DNA from: an uncultured Collinsella sp.
Lineage (GTDB): Bacteria; Actinomycetota; Coriobacteriia; Coriobacteriales; Coriobacteriaceae
Assembly: GCA_900549715.1 (NCBI GenBank)
Contig: URPK01000019.1
Span: 1-7,803 of the forward strand
Direction of reading: 5' to 3'
DNA length: 7,803 nt
The stretch's first letter is position 1, and each line of letters starts with the position of its first letter. This document shows positions 1 to 5,203 of the stretch, in pieces. A model generated the notes under the pieces. It was not told the DNA's origin. It worked only from the letters and a program-made list of their open reading frames with translations, and searched no databases. The position numbers and the translations under genes were made by a program.

Positions 1-149
1 ATGTTCTTCCGCATTATCTTACAGCACCATTTAAGAAAGTTACCGAGAAAATAATAACTGAGTTTTCGGATTTGAATCTATGCCCAATTAACAATCGTCA
101 GGGAATTGTAATTGATGGTGAAGGTTCAAAGGTTATTTGCAAAGAGTAA
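1..149 (+). CDS. 3' end of an AT-rich gene of unknown function, truncated by the window edge
   Basis: An open frame enters from the left edge (first complete codon at base 3) and runs 48 codons to TAA at 147-149. Its residues read like a genuine protein end, with mixed charged and hydrophobic stretches such as APFKKVTEKIITEF and GIVIDGEGSKVICKE. No start codon is needed because the 5' part lies outside the window. By hand count bases 1-160 are about 33% GC, far below the GC-rich genes from 240 onward, so this piece probably belongs to an integrated foreign element. That fits the transposase and recombinase remnants immediately to its right. I do not recognise the family and assign no function. 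The other two frames on this strand are closed early, which favours this one. Confidence 0.5.
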   Translation, partial: VLPHYLTAPFKKVTEKIITEFSDLNLCPINNRQGIVIDGEGSKVICKE

Positions 150-188
150 TTTAAAATTCCAGTTTGCTGCACTCGTTCCTAGCAGGGT

Positions 189-208
189 TTGGGGCAGGCA
201 CGCCCCAA
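189..208. repeat. perfect 7-bp stem-loop between the AT-rich gene and the IS remnant
   Basis: TTGGGGC at 189-195 is the exact reverse complement of GCCCCAA at 202-208, with a 6-base loop. It lies 40 bases after the stop of the AT-rich gene and just outside the probable IS end at 236. There is no run of T on either strand after the stem, so a normal intrinsic terminator is not supported. The GCCCC arm (202-206) could also pair with GGGGC at 226-230. Confidence 0.4.
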
Positions 209-235
209 CAAGAAGCCGTCCCAAAGGGGCAAGAA

Positions 236-490
236 TGGGGACTGCGGACGATTTCTTGGACCGTTACGCGGCCCTTCCCAGCGCGGAGCGGAACTCGGCC
301 GGCGTGCGGCCGCCGAGCGCATCGCTGCGCCTCTCCGTATTGTATCGGCCGATCCAGCCCCCGAGTTCCTCGATGAAGCGGGCGGGGGTCCAGTCCGACC
401 AGTCCCTGCCGTGCCAGAACTCCTTCTTGAGCAGGCCGAAGAAGCCCTCCATCGCCGCGTTGTCCGGGCTGCAGCCCTTGGCGGACTGGA
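236..490 (-). mobile_element. truncated IS3-family insertion sequence (3' quarter only)
   Basis: This segment carries the end of an IS3-family transposase gene and the DNA after its stop codon. The likely element end is at 236, where the plus strand starts TGGGGACTGCGG. That resembles the TG-starting terminal repeats of IS3-type elements, placed about 28 bases beyond the transposase stop as expected. The other end is missing: transposase similarity stops near 485-490 and an in-frame stop appears at 495-497. The element can therefore not move by itself. Because one end is lost, neither terminal repeats nor a target duplication can be checked here. The exact end at 236 is inferred; the transposase identity is well supported. 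Confidence 0.7.
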
Positions 491-491
491 T
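264..491 (-). pseudogene. IS3-family transposase (OrfB, DDE integrase core), C-terminal fragment
   Basis: Read on the minus strand, the frame holds SAKGCSPDNAAMEGFFGLLK, then the GRDWS block, the IGRYN block, and a final TPAEFRSALG before TAA at 264-266. This is the characteristic end of the rve/DDE integrase core of IS3-group OrfB proteins. The glutamate of the DDE triad sits in the DNAAMEGFF motif, and the YN..R segment and (S/T)PAE(F/Y)R ending follow. About 75 residues remain of the roughly 280-300 usual for OrfB. Both catalytic aspartates, the N-terminal region and the upstream OrfA with its frameshift site are missing. Reading upstream, the frame meets TAG at 495-497, so the break is a few codons beyond the conserved SAKG. 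The ATG at 450-452 would give 62 residues, but it is an internal methionine, not the original start. Non-functional relic. Confidence 0.85.
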
Positions 492-598
492 TGGCTACGC
501 TGATGTGGACAGTTCCGGGAGAGGCGCAAGAGACGGGAAGGCCGTGTGCGCGTTCCTGCGCGAGGGCCGTGGGGAGGGGCTGCCTGGGTACGGCGCCT
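491..598. other. GC-rich junction sequence with no recognisable gene
   Basis: Between the break in the transposase fragment and the start of recombinase similarity there are about 108 bases. All open frames here translate to Arg/Gly/Ala/Cys-rich text typical of non-coding frames in GC-rich DNA, and none resembles either neighbouring family. It may be further decayed element DNA. Nothing else can be supported. Confidence 0.4.
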
Positions 599-739
599 GT
601 CAACTCGGTCTACGTCTTTAATGACCGGGTCGTACTCAATATCAACTTCACGGATGATGCCAAAACGGTCACCCGTGAGGAAGTGTTGGGTTCGAGTGCT
701 GTGGACAATGTTCCAGCATGCTGGGATCGAACTCGCTAG
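599..739 (+). pseudogene. large serine recombinase, C-terminal tail only (remnant)
   Basis: The plus-strand frame from 599 reads VNSVYVFNDRVVLNINFTDD followed by AKTVTREEV and ends at TAG 737-739. The block INS(I/V)Y(V/L)(Y/F)(D/N)D(R/K)(V/I)V plus a strand, then an (E/D)-(G/D)-x-K-T-(V/I)-(T/S) turn, is typical of the extreme C-terminus of large serine recombinases (TnpX/phage-integrase type). In these proteins it follows the zinc-ribbon and coiled-coil domains. The N-terminal resolvase domain with its catalytic serine is absent, and sequence before 599 in this frame is not recombinase-like, so this is an inactive leftover. The last 71 bases overlap the 3' end of the DUF523 gene tail-to-tail. 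Such recombinase genes usually lie at one edge of their element, so the element-chromosome border is probably here. Identity rests on memory of the family pattern over about 30 residues. Confidence 0.6.
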
Positions 740-1160
740 CCGGAATCACACGGTACCCGTGACGCAGCAGCAGATCGACAAAAACACCATTGCCCGCGGT
801 GAGCGTACCGCTAAAGGTGCCATCGTAGACGTGACCCGTACCGCACGAGGGGCTGCGGTCCTGCAAAATGCACGCAACGATCTCGGACGGGCCGCCCGCC
901 TGCTCGCACATATCGAGCGCGCGCTGAGCACCCTGGCGAAACTCGCGATCGACCGAGATGCCCTCGCAGGTACAAACCTCGCCATTCACAATCTCGGACG
1001 GCTTGCGCGGTGTGGGCAAGCCGCCAAAAACCTCGGGGCACACCAACAGGACCTCGGTCCCTGTGCGTTCGCAGGCCTCGACCAACGCGCGATGGTAATT
1101 GTCGAGCCCGTTATATTTGCAGCTCTCTCCCATCAAGCAGGCACTCACCACGATCTTCAT
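669..1160 (-). CDS. DUF523 family protein (TudS/YbbK-like, probable [4Fe-4S] protein)
   Basis: A 163-residue soluble protein of the DUF523 family, whose usual length is about 140-160. Family hallmarks are visible: ACLMGESCKYNG at residues 7-18, CPEVFGGLPTPR at 41-52, and DRSPSCG...DGTFSG at 101-118. Cys8, Cys41 and Cys106 match the three invariant cysteines. In the characterised relative TudS (2-thiouracil desulfurase) these hold a [4Fe-4S] cluster used to remove sulfur from thiouracil. Desulfidase activity here is inferred from family only. I chose ATG at 1158-1160 because GGGAGGG sits a few bases upstream and the protein then starts MKIVVSACL; a TTG five codons earlier is embedded in that ribosome site. 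The final residues, after about FDPSML (144-149), are not conserved-looking and overlap the recombinase remnant, so the original C-terminus may have been replaced. Confidence 0.88.
   Translation of the reverse strand: MKIVVSACLMGESCKYNGLDNYHRALVEACERTGTEVLLVCPEVFGGLPTPRKPSEIVNGEVCTCEGISVDREFRQGAQRALDMCEQAGGPSEIVACILQDRSPSCGTGHVYDGTFSGTLTAGNGVFVDLLLRHGYRVIPASEFDPSMLEHCPQHSNPTLPHG
713..724. repeat. 12-bp perfect palindrome at the recombinase/DUF523 junction
   Basis: CCAGCATGCTGG is self-complementary over all 12 bases. It lies within the overlap of the recombinase tail and the DUF523 3' end, at the point where the DUF523 protein stops looking conserved. It could be a hairpin or the centre of an old recombination site; neither is shown. 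Confidence 0.4.
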
Positions 1161-1171
1161 ACATATCCCTC

Positions 1172-1216
1172 CCAAACAAAACGCCCCATTTGAGATAGAA
1201 ACTCAAATGGGGCGTT
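1172..1216 (-). terminator. intrinsic terminator after ftsH
   Basis: A perfect 15-bp stem (1180-1194 with 1202-1216, core GCCCCATTTGAG/CTCAAATGGGGC) closes a 7-base loop. On the minus strand the stem is followed at once by TTTTGTTTG, the expected U-rich tail. It starts 20 bases after the ftsH stop at 1236. It ends directly against the ribosome binding site of the DUF523 gene, so the downstream gene is either read through this hairpin or uses a promoter not recognised here. Confidence 0.88.
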
Positions 1217-1235
1217 CGACGTTGTGCAACCAGCC

Positions 1236-3143
1236 TTACTGCTGCTTTGGCATCAGCGGATTCTCGCGCGTGAGGAGATTCATGAACTCCTCGCCCGTGA
1301 TCGTCTCCTTCTTGTACAGATAACGAGCCAGCTCATGGAGCTTAAACTTGTTCTCCTTGAGGATCTGCAGGGCGCGGTCATGTGCGTCCTCGATCAGCTT
1401 GGCGACGATCGCGTCGACGCGCTCGGCCGTACCGGGGGCACAGGTGAGCGACGTGTCCTGGTTGAGGTAGGCATTCTGAACGGTACCGAGCGCCATCATG
1501 CCAAACTCTTCCGACATACCAAAGCGCGTCACCATGTTGCGGGCGAGCTTGGTGGCCTGCTCGATATCGTTGGCGGCACCGGTCGTCATCTCACCAAAGA
1601 TGAGCTCCTCGGCAGCACGTCCGCCGCAGTAGACAGCGAGCTTGTCGAGCACCTCCTGGCGCGTGGTCAAGAAGCGCTCGTCCTCCTCGACCTGCATGGT
1701 GTAGCCCAGAGCACCGCTCGTACGCGGCACGATGGTGATCTTCGTAACCGGCGCAGAACCCTTCTGGCGGGCGGCAACGATGGCATGGCCGATCTCGTGA
1801 TAGGACACGACCTGTTTCTCGTGATCGGACAGCACCGTGGACTTACGCTGCTGGCCGGCGATGACGACCTCCACCGACTCCTCAAAGTCATCCTGCGTGG
1901 CGCGCTTGCGACCCTCGCGGACGGCGCGCAGGGCGCCCTCGTTGATGATGTTGGCCAGGTCGGCACCCGAGGCGCCAGGCGTGGCGCGGGCGATCGCGGT
2001 CAGGTCGATCGGCGGCTGCGTCTTCACGCTCTTGGCGTGCAGTTCAAGGATATTCTTGCGACCGGTCAGGTCGGGCAGCTCAACGGGGATGCGGCGGTCG
2101 AAGCGGCCGGGGCGCAGCAGGGCCGGATCAAGGCTGTCGGGACGGTTGGTCGCAGCGAGGACGACGATACCCTTGTGGTTATCGAATCCATCCATCTCGG
2201 TCAGCAGCTGATTGAGCGTCTGCTCGCGCTCGTCGTTGCCGCTAAAGCCGCCGCCATCGCGCTTCTTGCCGATGGTATCGATCTCGTCGATAAAGACGAT
2301 GCACGGGGCCTTTTCCTTGGCCTGCTTAAACAGGTCGCGAACCTTAGCGGCGCCGCGGCCGACAAACATCTCAACAAACTCAGAACCAGAAATACTAAAG
2401 AACGGCACGCCCGCCTCGCCGGCCACAGCCTTGGCGAGCAGGGTTTTACCGGTACCCGGAGGGCCGACAAGGAGAGCGCCGCGTGGCAGTTTGGCGCCGA
2501 TCTCCTCGTAGCGCTGCGGCTTCTCCAGAAAGTCGACGACCTCCTTGAGGGACTCCTTAGCCTCTTCCTGGCCGGCGACATCCTTAAAGGTCACGCCCAC
2601 GTCCTTGGAGGCGATCACGCGCGCGCCGGACTTGCCCAGTCCGCCGCCGCCAAAACCACCGCCGCCAAAGTTCATCGACGGACCGTCATCACCCATGGCC
2701 TTCTTCATGCGGCGGTTGAGCCACCAGCCAATCAGGAAGAAAATCACCATGGGAAGAATGAGGGTGAGCAGGTAGTAGGTCATCAGGCCCGAGTTCTTAT
2801 CGGGAACGACCGACTCAAGCGAAGCACCGGACTCAAGCACGCGATCGGTAAAGCCCGCGTCATTCGGCACACCGGTCGTCTTGTAGGCGATATTCTCGTC
2901 CTCGCCCTTCTTGGTGTAATAAATCGTGTAATCGTCCGTGTTGTACTCGACCTTGTCGACGCTCTTCTTATCGAGCGCTTTGACAAACGTCGAGTAATCG
3001 GTCTTCGTAATCTGCTGCGTGTGACCGATGTTGGGGAACAGAACGGTCGAGAGCACGAGGTAGACGACGAAGGCGATGAGCACGTAGAGGATCATATTCC
3101 GTCTACGTTTATTGTCATCCATCTCCATCTGCTTGAACTCCAT
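1236..3143 (-). CDS. ftsH: ATP-dependent zinc metalloprotease FtsH
   Basis: Membrane-anchored AAA+ protease that pulls out and degrades damaged or regulatory membrane and soluble proteins, acting as a hexamer. Visible parts of the 635-residue chain: transmembrane helix about 17-36, extracytoplasmic FtsH domain about 40-120, second helix about 122-141, glycine-rich linker 160-170, Walker A GPPGTGKT 227-234, pore motif FVG 260-262, Walker B IVFIDEID 282-289, second region of homology with arginine fingers R344 and R347, zinc motif HEIGH 449-453 (catalytic E450; the common form is HEAGH), and third zinc ligand D526 in AANDIEQA. Complete and intact. Start choice is uncertain: the ATG at 3143 lacks a good ribosome site, whereas the ATG at 3128 has GGAG nine bases upstream and would give 630 residues. 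A strong terminator follows the gene, and it is divergent from the adenosyltransferase gene. Confidence 0.97.
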   Translation of the reverse strand: MEFKQMEMDDNKRRRNMILYVLIAFVVYLVLSTVLFPNIGHTQQITKTDYSTFVKALDKKSVDKVEYNTDDYTIYYTKKGEDENIAYKTTGVPNDAGFTDRVLESGASLESVVPDKNSGLMTYYLLTLILPMVIFFLIGWWLNRRMKKAMGDDGPSMNFGGGGFGGGGLGKSGARVIASKDVGVTFKDVAGQEEAKESLKEVVDFLEKPQRYEEIGAKLPRGALLVGPPGTGKTLLAKAVAGEAGVPFFSISGSEFVEMFVGRGAAKVRDLFKQAKEKAPCIVFIDEIDTIGKKRDGGGFSGNDEREQTLNQLLTEMDGFDNHKGIVVLAATNRPDSLDPALLRPGRFDRRIPVELPDLTGRKNILELHAKSVKTQPPIDLTAIARATPGASGADLANIINEGALRAVREGRKRATQDDFEESVEVVIAGQQRKSTVLSDHEKQVVSYHEIGHAIVAARQKGSAPVTKITIVPRTSGALGYTMQVEEDERFLTTRQEVLDKLAVYCGGRAAEELIFGEMTTGAANDIEQATKLARNMVTRFGMSEEFGMMALGTVQNAYLNQDTSLTCAPGTAERVDAIVAKLIEDAHDRALQILKENKFKLHELARYLYKKETITGEEFMNLLTRENPLMPKQQ

Positions 3144-3149
3144 CTACTG

Positions 3150-3181
3150 GGGTTGATAATTTTTTCTAGAATACCCAACCC
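3150..3181. promoter_or_regulatory. possible overlapping divergent promoters between ftsH and the adenosyltransferase gene
   Basis: In the short divergent gap the plus strand has TAGAAT at 3167-3172. The minus strand has TATTCT over the same bases (3173-3168), so each could be a -10 element for its own gene. A 6-bp inverted repeat, GGGTTG (3150-3155) and CAACCC (3176-3181), brackets them with a 20-base spacer. No good -35 hexamer is visible in either direction. The layout suggests shared control of the two genes but is only suggestive. Confidence 0.3.
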
Positions 3182-3229
3182 GGACGGCGATAAACCGACG
3201 CCGGGCACGAAAGGACAGAGAAGGCATCA

Positions 3230-3706
3230 CTGGGAGTCGGCAAGGTTCAAATCTATACGGGCGACGGCAAGGGCAAGACGACGGCTGCGCTGGGGCTTGC
3301 GCTGCGCGCCACGGGCTATGGACTTAACGTACTCATGCTTCAGTTTGCCAAGAAGCTGCACTGCGCCGAACACGATGCCGCGCCGCGCCTGGGACTGCGC
3401 ATTGTACAGGCCGATCGCGACACGCCCGAGGCTTGCGCCGAGCAGATCATGGAACTTGCACGCGAACAGATCTCGCAGGTCGACGTGCTCATTTTGGATG
3501 AACTCGGCGAGGCCATGCGACGGGGCTTTGTGACGCGCGAAGATGTCGAAGCGTTGATCGCGATGAAACCAACCACCACGGAGCTCGTGCTCACCGGCCG
3601 CGGTCTGCTGCCCCACGCCGATCTGGCAGACCTGGTCACCGAAATGCGCCCCGTCAAACACTACTTCGACGAAGGCCTCCTAGCCCGCCAAGGCATCGAA
3701 TACTAG
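3230..3706 (+). CDS. cobO: corrinoid adenosyltransferase (BtuR/CobO/CobA type), probable CTG start
   Basis: Transfers the adenosyl group of ATP to the cobalt of reduced corrinoids, making adenosylcobalamin or its precursor in cytosol. From CTG 3230 the protein has 158 residues: VQIYTGDGKGKTTAALG with the family P-loop (GDGKGKTT, 11-18), Walker B-like VLILDEL 86-92, VLTGRG 120-125, DLVTEM 134-139 and the closing VKHYFDEGLLARQGIEY. The C-terminus is complete. It is somewhat shorter than typical members (about 170-200), mainly between the P-loop and VLILDE. The start is odd: reading back from the P-loop to TAA at 3191-3193 there is no ATG, GTG or TTG. The CTG has AGAAGG five bases upstream and is the best candidate. 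The first ATG (3335) would remove the P-loop. No other cobalamin gene is in the window, which suggests corrinoid salvage. Divergent from ftsH, convergent with the MATE gene. Confidence 0.85.
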   Translation: MGVGKVQIYTGDGKGKTTAALGLALRATGYGLNVLMLQFAKKLHCAEHDAAPRLGLRIVQADRDTPEACAEQIMELAREQISQVDVLILDELGEAMRRGFVTREDVEALIAMKPTTTELVLTGRGLLPHADLADLVTEMRPVKHYFDEGLLARQGIEY

Positions 3707-3732
3707 CCATTGCGGACGTCCCCAATGGCTAG
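3703..3732. terminator. 10-bp inverted repeat containing the stop codons of both convergent genes
   Basis: CTAGCCATTG (3703-3712) is the exact reverse complement of CAATGGCTAG (3723-3732), with a 10-base loop that contains the palindrome GGACGTCC. The TAG of the adenosyltransferase (3704-3706) lies in one arm. The TAG of the MATE gene (3731-3729 on the minus strand) lies at the mirror position in the other. Only 22 bases separate the two genes. The position suggests a bidirectional terminator, but there is no T-run after the stem on either strand. Confidence 0.5.
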
Positions 3733-5078
3733 GCAGTGGCGCGGCCTAGCCAGTTGCCGCTGTGATGGTAGACGGTGAACATCGCGGCGGTGATTACCCA
3801 GGTTACGGGGTAGACCAGCAGCAGATGCTCGAGCGAGGGGTCGAGCGGCATAATCGCGAACACCCACGCCACGCGGAGCACGACCGTGCCGAAGATCGTG
3901 AGCATCATAGGCTGGAAGCTCACGCCAGCGCCGCGGATGGAGCCAGACGCGTTTTCGATAATCGAGAAGATCGCGTAGAACGGCGCGATGAAATGAAGAA
4001 TCGTCGTGGTGTAGGCCGAAATCGCGGCATCGTCGATGAACAAACGCGACAACGGACCCGAGAACACAAGCAGCACGGCAGACAGGCCACCAATGAGCAT
4101 AAACGACAGCACGAGCGACGTGTGGTATCCCTTTCGCATGCGATCGTAATTGCGCGCACCAAAGTTCTGCGCCGAGAACGTGGTGATCGACACGCCGAGC
4201 GCCTCGGTCACCATCCAGATAATGCCGTCCAGGCGGCCGGAAAGGCCCCAAGCGGTCGTGACATCGGCACCAAACGAGTTGACCGACACCTGAATCAAAA
4301 CGTTGGAGATCGAATACGCCGCAGACTGAACGCCCAGCGGAAGACCACACGAAAGCATGCTCTTGCAAATGCCGCGATCGATACCGAGCTTGGATAGCGA
4401 CAGCCGCCACGCACCCGGAGCGCGCATCATACGAACCAGAATCATCGAGGCATTGGTGCAGATAGTCAGCACGATCGCGATGCCGCAGCCCAGCGCTTCC
4501 ATGTGCAGCACGGCGACAAAGAGAATGTCGAATGCCACATTGACGAAGCAGCCGGATGCAATAATAACCGCCGGACCGCGCGTGTCGCCCACGGCGCGCA
4601 ACAGCGCCGTCCCCATATTGAGCAGCAGCGCCGCAAACATGGCGGCAAAGTAGCAACGGGCATAGGCCACACCCTCGGCCAGCAGCTCATGCGGTGTATT
4701 CATCAACACAAGCATCGGCTCGACAAACACCATGCCCAGAATGGAAATGACAATGCCGCCCACCAGCGCAAGCGTCATAGCCGTATGGACCGATCGGCTC
4801 AGGCGCTCGTCATCGTGCTGGCCAAAAAACTGGCCCGTAATGACCGCGCAGCCGGCACCGACGCCGACACAAAAGCCGATGCAGAGCTCGGTGAGCACCA
4901 TCGTGGCTTGAATGCCACCCAGCGCGAGCTTGCCGCCAAACTGGCCGACGATATACGTACCGATAAGCGTGTAAGCCTGCTGAAAAAACGAGCTAAAGAA
5001 GATAGGGACGCACAGCGACAGCAGCTGTTGCCAAATGACACCCTGCGTTACATCGATAGCCGTAGATTTCTTAGCCAC
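3729..5078 (-). CDS. MATE-family multidrug/metabolite exporter
   Basis: An inner-membrane antiporter of the MATE family, expelling organic compounds in exchange for Na+ or H+; the substrate cannot be predicted. The 449 residues match the usual 440-460 and are hydrophobic throughout, consistent with 12 helices in two homologous halves. Recognisable motifs are VPIFFSSFFQQAYTLIGTYIVGQ in helix 1 (24-46), VITGQFFGQ (79-87), LLRAVGDTRGP (159-169), the second-half equivalent FSAQNFGARNYDRM (301-314) and GSIRGAG (379-385). I chose GTG at 5076-5078 because GGGGAGGG lies immediately upstream and the protein then starts MAKKSTAIDV; a TTG at 5111 would add 11 residues through that ribosome site. The gene stands apart: its leader region follows the methyltransferase gene and its end converges on the adenosyltransferase gene. 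The MepA/DinF-like branch is a guess. Confidence 0.93.
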   Translation of the reverse strand: MAKKSTAIDVTQGVIWQQLLSLCVPIFFSSFFQQAYTLIGTYIVGQFGGKLALGGIQATMVLTELCIGFCVGVGAGCAVITGQFFGQHDDERLSRSVHTAMTLALVGGIVISILGMVFVEPMLVLMNTPHELLAEGVAYARCYFAAMFAALLLNMGTALLRAVGDTRGPAVIIASGCFVNVAFDILFVAVLHMEALGCGIAIVLTICTNASMILVRMMRAPGAWRLSLSKLGIDRGICKSMLSCGLPLGVQSAAYSISNVLIQVSVNSFGADVTTAWGLSGRLDGIIWMVTEALGVSITTFSAQNFGARNYDRMRKGYHTSLVLSFMLIGGLSAVLLVFSGPLSRLFIDDAAISAYTTTILHFIAPFYAIFSIIENASGSIRGAGVSFQPMMLTIFGTVVLRVAWVFAIMPLDPSLEHLLLVYPVTWVITAAMFTVYHHSGNWLGRATA

Positions 5079-5143
5079 ACGCCCTCCCCACCAGCGTACG
5101 TCAAACAACAAAACGGCAATTTAAGACCAAAGCCAATACCAGC

Positions 5144-5195
5144 TTAGCACCGACCGACGTCGGCCGAAACGCCCCGAACCAGAGCCCGGTGCTAA
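5144..5195. repeat. 9-bp inverted repeat with CIRCE-like arms between methyltransferase and MATE genes
   Basis: TTAGCACCG (5144-5152) is the exact reverse complement of CGGTGCTAA (5187-5195), spaced by 34 bases. The spacer includes a 10-bp palindrome, CCGACGTCGG, at 5154-5163. The repeat begins 8 bases after the methyltransferase stop (minus-strand direction) and lies 65 bases upstream of the MATE start codon. It could be a 3'-end hairpin of one transcript or part of the leader of the other. No T-run follows the stem. Confidence 0.5.
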
Positions 5196-5203
5196 CTATC
5201 TGC

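Noticed and set aside
151..603. A 150-codon minus-strand open frame crossing the IS remnant
   Set aside because: It is out of phase with the recognisable transposase frame and has no motif of its own.
546..1193. A 215-codon plus-strand open frame
   Set aside because: It is antisense to the DUF523 gene, and its first part overlaps the recombinase tail in another frame. It shows no family features.
3144..3229. A cobalamin riboswitch before the adenosyltransferase gene
   Set aside because: The gap is under 90 bases, too short for the aptamer, and I see no B12-box sequence.
1224..3533. A 769-codon open frame on the plus strand
   Set aside because: It lies antisense to ftsH almost throughout and has His/Leu/Gly/Arg-rich text typical of the complement of GC-rich coding DNA. 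It also continues out of frame into the adenosyltransferase gene. FtsH is unambiguous.
5144..5195. A true CIRCE/HrcA operator
   Set aside because: The spacing is 34 bases instead of 9, the two inner bases of each arm differ, and an exporter is not a usual HrcA target. It is retained only as an inverted repeat.
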